From Cordylochernes scorpioides (taxonomy: Eukaryota; Arthropoda; Arachnida; Pseudoscorpiones; Chernetidae), in assembly GCA_030710605.1 (NCBI GenBank), contig CP092882.1, positions 16,180,062-16,244,061 of the forward strand: 64,000 nt of DNA, given 5' to 3'. Positions 57,001 to 64,000 of the stretch are shown piece by piece. Under the pieces are notes generated by a model. It did no database searches. It saw nothing but the letters and a program-made list of their open reading frames with translations, and had not been told where the DNA came from. The translations under genes were made by a program, and so were the position numbers. The first letter of the stretch is position 1. The number at the start of each line of letters is the position of its first letter.

Positions 57001-57577
57001 GGTAAAATAGCTGGTAGAAGAGATATCATCTCTCTTATTAGTTTTTGATTTAGTTTAAAACAAAATATCATTTTAGACATTTCAGAGGTAAATTTAATTT
57101 TGGTCTCATATATATATTGTTCTCAATATACATTTATAAAGATTTTTTTTTTCGAAACTGAAAATAATTCTAAAGCGAGTTAATATATCACATGTGCGTA
57201 TTTGATTGCTCTCTTTATATTTGATTCATATATTCGAAACCTATTTTTGAAAATGATTACTATATCGTATAAAAATTTATTGGTGTATAATATTATATAG
57301 AAGAATTGAGTAACACTGGAAAATAGTATATTTGTGACTGGAAAATGCAATAATGACGAAACACGCATATAAAGGGAGCTAGTATAAATGGATAAATAAT
57401 TCAGTATAACCTATAGTCTTAAAGTATATGATAACTGAGAACAACACTCAGGTTTACCTTGTTCTTTCGAAGAATGGATCGAAGCCAATGTAGCATTTTG
57501 GTCTGCGCATATGTTCTGGGCTTCTTTCCAGTTCTTTCTTATCGTGTCATGGACAAAATTCCTGTAGCAATTTTGAC
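44859..57577 (-). CDS. Multi-domain C-type lectin type I membrane receptor, gene A (3' part; spliced)
   Basis: Eight exons on the minus strand join with matching phases: 57458-57577, 56786-56934, 51734-51881, 48883-49287, 48232-48411, 46831-46935, 45832-45987 and 44859-45046. They encode three C-type lectin domains in series, then one transmembrane helix and a cytoplasmic tail of about 35 residues. This is the layout of mannose-receptor-like endocytic or recognition receptors. The signal peptide and any further lectin domains would lie upstream (right of 57577) and were not found. Lectin domain 3 keeps the WND motif (WNDIQC). None of the three shows a clear EPN or QPD sugar motif, so the ligand is unknown. 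Introns carry many transposons, and one mariner sits next to a splice acceptor, so expression should be tested. Confidence 0.75.
45832..45987 (-). CDS. Gene A exon g: end of lectin domain 3
   Basis: Acceptor CTATGTTCCAG before GATACG and donor GAAAAAG before GTCTGT, both phase 1. The frame has YEWSDGSPLDYVNWTDEHH, RCVEML, HWNDIQC and FALCVVEK. WND is a conserved calcium-site motif. The donor is weak (GTCTGT). Confidence 0.85.
46831..46935 (-). CDS. Gene A exon f: middle of lectin domain 3 (WIGL)
   Basis: Acceptor GTGTTGTGCAG before GAGGC and donor GTGGATG before GTAAGTTG, both phase 1. The frame has QVSIHNAAENEIIFSHL and ESVWIGLHQTVDG. Confidence 0.85.
47146..47303 (+). repeat. Pogo-like MITE, copy 3 (decayed right end)
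   Basis: The left end CAGTACAACCTCC follows TA. The interior has AGAGGTGTCC and GAGAGTTGCTAAATTGTAAA wording shared with the copy at 32541. It lies in an intron of gene A. Confidence 0.55.
48232..48411 (-). CDS. Gene A exon e: linker and first half of lectin domain 3
   Basis: Acceptor TGAATGTTGCAG before ATACC and donor AATTTGG before GTGAGT, both phase 1. A lysine-rich linker is followed by WEDWGLDHCFMLIPERQ and EALYRCLNLG. Confidence 0.8.
48883..49287 (-). CDS. Gene A exon d: complete lectin domain 2
   Basis: Acceptor CTGTGTTTCAG before ATCCAAAC and donor TGTCAAA before GTAAGC, both phase 1. One exon of 405 bp encodes the whole domain: CDNGWIRYKNLCLNVV, WNEAVQKCQEQNSQLLEI, PLWVGLRRSFESGQFLW and QTFNCDSQLGYIC. 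The loop has QPTSSPNHC, not a canonical EPN or QPD. Confidence 0.85.
49288..50299. other. Intron of gene A, no further feature
   Basis: AT-rich intronic sequence between exon d and the foldback element. Nothing recognised. Confidence 0.4.
50300..50830 (+). mobile_element. Foldback element with hammerhead ribozyme (non-autonomous Penelope-like or retrozyme-like)
   Basis: Outer ends TCAAAAATAAAAATGGCAT and their complement are inverted repeats extending about 125 bp, including GAGCGCCATCTGGTGG. A third partial copy lies at about 50437-50486. The middle holds a complete hammerhead. No RT is present. The combination fits a non-autonomous Penelope-like or retrozyme-type retroelement. It sits in an intron of gene A, antisense to the gene. 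Confidence 0.6.
50638..50677 (+). ncRNA. Hammerhead ribozyme, minimal stem III
   Basis: All core parts are present. Stem I is CCACG (50638-50642) with CGTGG (50673-50677). The core is CTGACGA (50643-50649). Stem II is GCGC-CAAAA-GCGC, followed by GAAA (50663-50666). The palindrome ACGCGT forms a minimal stem III, and the cut is expected after T50672. The one core variation is C at the free N7 position, which hammerheads allow. Activity would probably need a dimer. Confidence 0.8.
51734..51881 (-). CDS. Gene A exon c: end of lectin domain 1
   Basis: Acceptor TATAACCCAG before AATTGC (phase 0) and donor AAAAAA before GTAGTG (phase 1). The frame has NATWPGCDQHFSNYDELKKW and IYEC, the last two Cys of the domain. 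The upstream polypyrimidine tract is gone: a mariner begins at 51892, so only about 9 intronic bases, including the TA duplication, remain native. The phases on both sides fit the neighbours. Confidence 0.65.
51892..53186 (+). mobile_element. Mariner element, copy 1, next to a splice acceptor of gene A
   Basis: Ends CAAGGTATGTCCCATAA (left) and its complement with TA on both sides (51890-51891, 53187-53188). It is 1,295 bp long and the same family as the inverted copy at 55216-56518. Confidence 0.9.
52085..53113 (+). pseudogene. Mariner transposase, copy 1 (frameshifts and stops)
   Basis: Collinear pieces: an N-terminal part to RTDENVQK, a frameshift near 52285, then TLLELEQDTGISKTTIGR and ITGDETWVYGYDSETK (first Asp). 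A stop near 52783 is followed by ILHHDNARPHTAQL (second) and, after another shift near 52850, PPYSLDIAPNDFFLFPKL (third, DD34D spacing). It ends GDYFEKF. It is dead, but most of the protein is readable. Confidence 0.85.
53290..53890 (-). pseudogene. Mos1-type (mauritiana) mariner relic
   Basis: Minus-strand pieces in order: KWFAWFKSCKFDFEDEENPG (N-terminal DNA-binding part), IVIGDEKWFHYDN (first catalytic Asp), then IMLCIWLDPLGVVYYDLLQP. The C-terminal third and the TIRs were not found. It is a different subfamily from its neighbours. Confidence 0.7.
53891..54555. other. Intron of gene A, no further feature
   Basis: AT-rich sequence. No coding or repeat signal recognised. Confidence 0.4.
54564..55187. 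mobile_element. Composite hAT element with two end-modules and an 8-bp target duplication
   Basis: The whole unit is bounded by CCTTATAT at 54556-54563 and 55188-55195. It starts CAGTGTTGGGCAAATATT and ends TAATGCCCAACACTG, typical hAT tips. Inside are two complete MITE-like modules (54564-54781 and 54934-55187), each built of TTAATTGTTAATTG palindromes and each with both tips. They flank a fragment of hAT transposase (54782-54933). The second module has one extra palindrome unit. Confidence 0.8.
54785..54930 (-). pseudogene. hAT transposase C-terminal dimerisation fragment
   Basis: The minus frame reads FIKYNTPLPSSAAVERLFSF, then TMTNLPKSHKLSDSMFEKR. The PSSAAVERLFS motif is the hallmark of the hAT dimerisation domain. 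Only about 48 residues are left, held between the two end-modules. Confidence 0.8.
55216..56518 (-). mobile_element. Mariner element, copy 2 (inverted relative to copy 1)
   Basis: Same TIRs as 51892-53186, with TA on both sides (55214-55215, 56519-56520), 1,303 bp. It lies in the intron between exons b and c of gene A. Copies 1 and 2 face each other across about 2 kb. Confidence 0.9.
55286..56212 (-). pseudogene. Mariner transposase, copy 2 (frameshifts, altered catalytic residue)
   Basis: Pieces TLLELEQDTGISKTTIGR, IITGYETWVYGYVPETK, ILHHDNARPHTAHL and PPYFPDIATNGLFLFPKL. The first catalytic Asp is Tyr (GYETW for GDETW) and the third is Gly (TNG for PND), so it is inactive even apart from the frameshifts near 55640 and 56000. 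Confidence 0.85.
56786..56934 (-). CDS. Gene A exon b: middle of lectin domain 1 (WLGL)
   Basis: Acceptor GTGTACAG before CTGTCATC (phase 1) and donor GACAAG before GTGACG (phase 0). The frame has VINSLIILGREGVWLGLRW, WKWSDSTPMDFSYWAPGYP and NDNPDK, the WIGL core and the WSD...P loop of a lectin domain. Confidence 0.8.
57458..57577 (-). CDS. Gene A exon a: first half of lectin domain 1
   Basis: Acceptor TTGAATGCAG before GTCAAAATTG and donor AACAAG before GTAAACC, both phase 1. The frame contains NCYRNFVHDTIRKNWKEAQ and ICADQNATLASIHSSKEQ, the classic first half of a lectin domain (CY, WxxA, C, LASIHS). Confidence 0.8.
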
Positions 57578-58198
57578 CTGCATTCAAAAAAGAAATATTG
57601 AAATGACCACTTTCCGTAAATATTTATAGTACATTCTTCAATAACTACCAATGAGAATCTTAGAATTATATAAAGCTGTTTAAATCTAAACATGAGATTC
57701 CTATGTTGCTTTAATACCATATATATATATAGAAATTGTTTTTTTCAGAAACATATAATAGTTTCGATATCACTTGCTTTTTATATATCTTTAAACTTTC
57801 ATTTCATTAATATGAGAATATTATTTACAAAATAAGCAATTTCGTATAGATTTATTTATTTGTGAAAAATATAACTTTTTATAGATAAAAATTGATGTAT
57901 GGAGGTGTATATTGAGCAAATTTGGTGCGCTTAGTTGCACTGTATGTCTTCACATTATAGAGCATGGTATAATGAAAATACAGAACTTATAGAAACCCTA
58001 GTTCAACCTGCTTTAACTTATACTCATTGTATAAATGTAGAGAAGTGCGTTTTTTTATGTCGCTGGTTTTCTGTTATTTTTAGGGATACATAGACAATTA
58101 TTTTTTGAACTTGGTTATCTCTTCGTCTTCAATGAAGGTCACAGTTCATTGAATATCTTTCAGAGTTATTGTATGAATTTCTATTTACAACTCTCATA
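57578..58198. other. No gene seen
   Basis: Upstream side of the first recognised exon of gene A. It contains the segment near 58120-58195 that resembles 36430-36515. No signal-peptide exon was found. Confidence 0.4.
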
Positions 58199-59151
58199 AA
58201 AAATGTCGACACTTTGCTCATAAAATCCTGAAAACTCAATATATTTTCTCCCGGTTTGTGGCAAAGGAAAGCGTCGCCCTCGGCTTGGAGACCTGCCAAT
58301 TTCCAAAAAAGTCGCCGAAGAACCAGGGATATCATTCGGGTCGACTCAATCGATAATGAATGAAATTTTGGGAGTGAATAGACTCAACGCCGTTCTCGTT
58401 CCCAAAGATTTGACTTTTGATCAAAAGAACGCCCGGAAAGAAACGGCCAGTCTCAATCTCGAAGCGACAACCGATGACCCCGAATTGCTGAAGTGTGTCA
58501 TTACTGGAGACGAAACATGAATTTAGAGCTTTGATTCAGAAACTACCCAAAATTCATCGGAGTGGCGCTTCAAAAATGAACCGAGACCAAAGAAAGCGAG
58601 GAAAGCTCCCAGCAAAGTCAAGGTCATGTTGACGGTGTTCTTCGACTACCAGGGCATCGTTCATCATGAATTTCATTAACAAGGCTCTACAATAACTGCT
58701 GACTCCTACCTGGGATTTTAAGGCGATTGAGGGAAGCGATCAGGCAGAAACGGCCGTAGCTGTGGAGGAGCAAGTCGTGGATCCTCCACCACGATAACGC
58801 GCCGGCGCACACAGCCCTCAAAATCTCGAAGTTCCTGCAGGACCACCCAACCTCTGTGTACCCCCAACCTCCCTACAGTCCCGATTTGGCCCTCTGCGAC
58901 TTCTTCTTTTTGGAAAGCTCAAAAAAAGTTAAAGGGTCGGAAATATCAGAGCATAGAAGAGATCAAAGTGGAATCGAAGAAAGCCATGAAGGCGATCCAG
59001 AAAACAGACTACCAGAGCTGTTTTGCGGACTGGAAAAAAAGGTGGCTGAAGTGCATCGCGGCCAACGGGGACTACTTTGAAGGGGACAATTCGAATTTGG
59101 TAGAATATTAAAGTTTTTTTTTAACTTATGAGCAAAGTGTCGAAACTTTTT
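58199..59151 (+). mobile_element. Mariner element with deleted N-terminal coding region
   Basis: Ends with GTCGACACTTTGCTCATAA and TTATGAGCAAAGTGTCGAAA, TA-flanked. The 953-bp length and missing start show an internal deletion near the left end. Confidence 0.7.
58258..59094 (+). pseudogene. Mariner transposase fragment
   Basis: Readable pieces are KVAEEPGISFGSTQSIMNEI, VITGDET (first Asp) with a stop where Trp is expected, EWRFKNEPRPKKARK, VMLTVFFDYQGIVHHEF, WILHHDNAPAHTALKI (second Asp) and PPYSPDLALCDFFF (third). Frameshifts follow. The family differs from the other mariners here. Confidence 0.75.
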
Positions 59152-59285
59152 TATCATAGTAGTACATACAGAAAGGTACAATTCTCTTAATTTTTTCAAT
59201 GAGTATAATTCATATCGAAGTAAAAGAAACATGCAACGAGAACCTGTCAATCTTCTTTAAAAACAAACAAAAATAACTGAAGTAC

Positions 59286-59393
59286 CTAGTTACTCAGACA
59301 TTTCTCTAATTGATCAACATTCATAGGCACAAGTGACCTTGTCTTTTTAAACATTCCATTTCTTTCTATTATTTTGGCGTCGCCACAAAACAT
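59286..59393 (-). pseudogene. Short relic resembling a hAT transposase C-terminus
   Basis: The minus frame ERCISLMFCGDAKIIE...RSLVPMNVDQLEKCLSN ends at TAG. The ER-x-S...R-x-L-x-P...LE pattern recalls the hAT dimerisation region, but it is short and the match is loose. Confidence 0.3.
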
Positions 59394-59908
59394 CAAACTA
59401 ATACATCTTTCAATCTTCTATAAACTAAATTATATTGATGAAATAGGTAATTAGGAGATAACACCATCTTTAATCAAATTTAAAAAATGCCTTTCAGTTT
59501 ATTATGGTTTTAGGCTATGAGACAACACCAAGAGCAATACACCTGCTACTATGGTTATGTAAATTCAAATTAAAATAAATAAATCTTTCAAAGAGGTGTT
59601 ATAGAAAATTGTGTGGCAGAGGCTGATCTCAGTATAATATAATATGTAATAATCGTAAACATTTGATCATTTATAAAAGATTTTCATTAAATATTCTGCA
59701 CCGCTCTCCATATTGCTAACTTCAGTAGGTGTAATAAATAAATTTCAAGCATGAATTGAGATGTGTGCTTGGATGATTGATTCTCATTCAAAGAGTCGAT
59801 ACTTTTCTAGCAAACTCTTCAATATTCCTAATCATTTCGAAAAGGTTAACAAACATCATGGTAAGTTGAAGTAATATTTGAATATTTCGAAGCATAGTTA
59901 CCACACAA
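59394..59908. other. No gene seen
   Basis: AT-rich sequence up to the copia LTR. Confidence 0.4.
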
Positions 59909-60236
59909 TGTTGAGTTTGAGAACAGATTGAATCGATTTATTATCACATATCCATTTAAAATCTATCGCCGTGTTGTGTTTTGTTGATATTTATAATTTA
60001 AAATGTTCATTTTTCATTCTATGATTATATTAATCTGTGGATTATTTTATTCTGTGGTGTAGATTATGTGTATATATATAGGTATTTTCTTTGAGTGAGA
60101 GTGGTTGAGAATCTGTGTGGAGACGTATGAGTTTCTAAAACTCTTTTTATAGTAATTTGACTTCATTGTAATTAGTGTCTTCAATAAAGAAGTTTTTTAC
60201 TTATAATAGAAAATAATTATTAAGATTCTCCCAACA
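59909..60236 (+). repeat. 5' LTR of the copia element
   Basis: The 328-bp LTR starts TGTTGAG and ends CTCCCAACA, so the tips are inverted (TGTTG/CAACA). It contains a TATA-like GTATATATATAGG (about 60068) and AATAAA (about 60183). The 3' LTR lies beyond the window. Confidence 0.75.
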
Positions 60237-60238
60237 AT

Positions 60239-60254
60239 TGGTAGCAGAGAGCGG
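60239..60254 (+). other. Primer binding site of the copia element
   Basis: TGGTAGCAGAGAGCGG lies two bases behind the LTR. TGGTA.CAGAG resembles the initiator-Met tRNA sites of copia elements. Confidence 0.65.
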
Positions 60255-60312
60255 TTGAATTTAAATTTATGCAAATCAAGATTAATTGAAAAATTTTTAG
60301 AAAAAAGAAAAG

Positions 60313-63300
60313 ATGCAAAATTTTAATTTATCTCCAATAGAAAAACTTTCAGACAAAAACTACTTGATCTGGGCAAATCGAATTGAAAGTGAATTACGGG
60401 GATTAAAATTATGGAGAAGAATTATAGAAGGAGAAGAAGTGGAAAAGCCAATAGAAACAGACAAGAAATTTGATGAAAAAATGAAAATCTGGGAAGACTG
60501 GGATGACGACAATGCCATTGCAAGAAATTTGATGAATAGAACAATGAATGACACTCAAGTGCTGAAATACTCGAGCGAAAAAAGTGCCAAGAAATTATGG
60601 AATATAATTGGAGAAGAAATGGCATCTAAAAATGAAGACTTACAGATGAAAAATAGAATAGAATTGTCAAAATTGAAAATGAACGAAGATGAAACGGTGG
60701 ATGACTACTTAAATAGAGCAATGATTATAAAGAGCAAAAGCATTCAAGCAGGAGATGAGATTAAAGATAGAGAGTTAATTTGCTTCGTTTTGGAAGGGTT
60801 GAGAGTTGAATTTGATTTTGACATAAAAATTATAAAATCAGACAGGCAAAATAATATGAACACTATAAGACAAATCCTGAGGGAAACAGAAGAAAAATTA
60901 AAACTTAGAAAAGAAGAAAAACGGCAAACAGAAATAGCATCTAAAGCTAGAGAGGGCCGAACGGGAAGACGAAATTTTGCTATCAAATGTTTCAACTGTG
61001 GAAAGATGGGACACATTTCTAGAGAGTGCAGAGGCAAGATCAAATGTTTTAAATGTGGAGGATTTGGTCATAAATCGGAAATATGTAGAAAGAATAGAGG
61101 TGAAGAGAATGCAGAGCATAATTATAATGGGCCTAGGAGAGGAGTAAACAGGAGAAATTATAGAGAGTCTACAAGTCATGTGATGGAGACAAGTGAAGTT
61201 AATTACGAAGAGGAAGATCAAGGGGATGAAAAAATTAGATGGACAATGGATTCTGGAGCCTCTAGCCATATGATTAGTGGGAAGGAATTCTTTATAGAGT
61301 ATGAAGAGGAGGAGAGAATTATAGCAATAGCTGAGAAGGGTGCAGTGATGAAATCATCGGGAATTGGAGATATAAGAATGAAGTCGAATGTAGATGAGGG
61401 ATTCATTAAATTTGGAAATGTTTTGCATGTGCCTGATTTGAGAGAAGGTTTATTATCGGTTGCAAAAATAGTGGATCATGATTTAAGTGTATTATTTAGT
61501 AAATATAAAGCTGAGGTAATAGGTAAAGATGGTGAGATTTTATATGAGGCAAGGAGAAATGGTGATAAATTTGAAGTGGAAGGAACCCTAAATATGGAAA
61601 TAGCTAGAAAAGCAGAAGTAGATGATATGCTATGGCATCAAAGACTTGCTCATGTAAATTTTCAGAAATTGAAAGAAATGTATGATAATTCAACTGTATT
61701 AGCATTAAAAAATTTACATAATAACAAAGCGAATTGCGAATCTTGTACATTAGGAAAAATTCATAGAAAATCTTACAAAAGTATACAATATAAACAATCT
61801 GAAGATATTTTGGATCTATGGCATACCGACATAGTTGGACCTTTAAATGATTCTTTTGGATATAGGGATTTTATCAGTATTGTTGATGACTATAGTAATT
61901 TTACTTTTGTTATACCAATTGCTAATAAATCTCAAACAGCAGATTCCATAATAAACTTGATTATGCAAGAGGAAAGACAGACTGGCAGGAAAGTAAAGAG
62001 AATTCGAAATGATAATGGAGGAGAGTATATTTCAAACTATTTGAGGCGATGGTTATCTAGTAAGGGCATCAAACAAGAATTTACTACAGCTTATACTCCT
62101 GAAAGCAATGGAAAAGCCGAAAGATTCAATAGAACCATAGTTGAGTCAGCTAGAACCATGCTAATTGATTCTAAATTACCTTTAAAATTTTGGAGCGAAA
62201 GTGTTAAGGTGGCTGTTCATATAAATAATAGAATTAAAATCAAAGAAATGAATACAACTCCTTTCGAGATATACAAAGGATGGAAACCAAACATTGTTTA
62301 CTTAAAAAGGTTCGGAAGCGAAGCTTATGTTCATATTAGAAAAGAAAAGAGAAAGAAGATGGAACCAAAAGCTCATAAAGGGATCATGATGGGCTATAGT
62401 ATGATAAGAAAAGGCTATAGAATATATTTACCGGAAATGGATGAAATTCATGAAGTATCAGACGTTATATTTAATGAAGCTAAGTTAGGATATTATTTAA
62501 TGAATAATAGAGGTAGAAATCTTGATAAAAATGAACTTTTCTTTTTTTGTAGAGAAGACCAAAATTTGATTTCTCACGGGAATGAAGACTATGGTGGTAA
62601 TAGAGAAGACCAAGTAGAAAATTTTAACATCGATGATGAGCATATTCCTCAAGATGAAAATGATATAGATTTGAGTGAAATAGAGGAAATACCTCCTGAT
62701 GAAATAATTACTCCACATAGAAGAGGACCAGAACCAGGAATGACGAGAGAAAAGAGAGAAGAACGAGATCTTCGTTTGAGAGAAACAGAGGAAGAAGAAC
62801 TTATAAAAAAGGGTGTGAGGAGATCTGAAAGATTAAGACTAATAAAGAATAAGGAAAATGTTTCTGATAGAACTTTTGAAATTAAATGTCCGAGGGATTA
62901 CCAAGAAGCACTGAATTCTGATGATAGAAAACAATGGATTAAAGCCATGGAAGATGAGATGCAAAGGATTAATAAGTTAAAAGTTTGGAGATTGATAGAT
63001 AGGCCTAAAGATAAAAAATTGATAAAAAGTAGGTGGATTTTTTCAATTAAGAAAAATAGTGATGGATCAATTAAAAACTTCAAAGCGAGGCTAGTAGCTA
63101 CTGGATATGATCAAATATTGGGTAGTGATTACCACGAAATTTATTCTCCAACAATAAGACCTGAGACAATAAGAATTCTAATAAAAATAGCTGCAATGAA
63201 AAAAGTTATTCCTTAGCAAAAGGACGTTCAAACAGCTTTTTTATATGGTGATTTGGAGGAGGAAATATTTATGCTTCAACCTCCTGGATATGAAAAGGGA

Positions 63301-64000
63301 AACAACAAGATTTGTTATCTAATGAAAAGTATTTATGGCCTTAAACAAGCGAGTAGAATGTGGAATAAGAAATTAGATGAATTATTAACCAATGCAGGAA
63401 TGAAACAATCTGCGAATGATCCATGTTTATATTATTGCAATTTTAGAAATCATTTCTTATATCTGGGAATTCATGTGGATGACATACTAAGTGTAGGATC
63501 TGGTGACGATTTTGAGGAAAATATTTGGAAAAGGATAAAAAGAGAGATAGATATCACGGATTTAGGAGCTGCAAAAAACTTTCTTGGAATGGAATTTGAA
63601 TATAGGGATGATAGTATTTTTATAAATCAAAAGAAATATATTGAAGAAATATTGGAAACCTATAATTTACGTGATTGCAATCCTTCGAAAACTCCGTTAT
63701 GCATTTCTACAAATTATGATTTATTTGAAAATAGTAAATCGATTGATCAAAATTACTATCAAGAAATTGTTGGAAAGTTGATTTACATAGCAACTAGAAC
63801 TAGACCGGACATTTGTTATGCTATAAGCAATATGAGTAGATTTAATAAAGATCCTAGAGAGGTTCACATGAATGGATTGAAGAGGATATTAAGATATTTG
63901 AAGGGAACTATGAATTATGAATTGATTTATTCTAGGGGAGATTCAAGTATTGTGACTTATACTGATGCGAGTTGGGACAGAACAGCTGATGCGAGATCGT
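60313..64000 (+). CDS. Ty1/copia Gag-Pol polyprotein with one in-frame TAG (runs off window)
   Basis: One long frame encodes capsid (from MQNFNLSPIEKLSDKNYL) and two CCHC knuckles (CFNCGKMGHISREC from residue 226, then CFKCGGFGHKSEIC). The aspartic protease follows (MDSGASSHM, Asp 313), then integrase with D506, D567 and E603 (D-x60-D-x35-E), and RT of copia type (FKARLVATGYDQ, LYLGIHVDDILSVG). Near the right edge is the start of RNase H (TYTDASWD). A TAG at 63214-63216 (codon 968) interrupts the frame between integrase and the RT core. The same frame is open on both sides, to the window end. This is either a recently dead copy or, less likely, a stop-readthrough arrangement: the context TAG CAA AAG only partly fits known leaky stops. 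Confidence 0.9.

Overview
This is AT-rich nuclear DNA from a multicellular animal, most likely an arthropod. The evidence is intron-bearing C-type lectin genes with signal-peptide and transmembrane exons, a canonical metazoan tRNA-Gly(GCC) sequence in several copies, and a dense mix of mariner/maT, hAT, Penelope-like, R1-like, Ty3/gypsy, Ty1/copia and Helitron-like elements. Species cannot be named from this window. There are no bacterial-style operons or ribosome binding sites.

Layout. 1-4260: the 3' part of a Ty3/gypsy element with intact pol and a TTTAAAC -1 slippery site at the gag stop. It is followed by its LTR, a second gag start, and an unrelated solo LTR (to 4961). 5105-6407: a maT-type transposon with one catalytic Asp replaced by Asn. 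7527-18731: a nest bounded by two 0.42-kb inverted copies of one terminal sequence, holding a decayed transposase, a LINE relic, a K02A2.6-type gypsy element, and a Penelope-like element (PLE) with hammerhead ribozymes inserted in the gypsy. 19396-26150: a decayed Penelope-like element whose GIY-YIG motif lies before its RT (permuted, Naiad-like order), split by an R1-like LINE on the minus strand. 26302-27624: a full-length dead mariner.

29204-44400 is a Helitron-rich zone. Short non-autonomous Helitron-like elements carry tRNA cassettes: a tRNA-like GGU sequence in antisense in some copies, a tRNA-Gly(GCC) in sense in others. Two copies are joined head-to-tail without a spacer. Two 32-bp minisatellite arrays of about 0.73 kb face each other as a large inverted repeat.

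44859-57577 (minus) is the host gene of the window: the 3' part of a type I membrane receptor with tandem C-type lectin domains. I assembled it from eight exons whose phases all agree, ending in a transmembrane/tail exon. Its introns hold mariner elements (one about 9 bp from a splice acceptor), a composite hAT element, a foldback element with a second hammerhead ribozyme, and a pogo-like MITE. A second lectin gene starts at 35212 (minus) with a signal-peptide exon and one lectin exon at 31071-31235. The right end (59909-64000) is a Ty1/copia element, open except for one TAG codon, running off the window.
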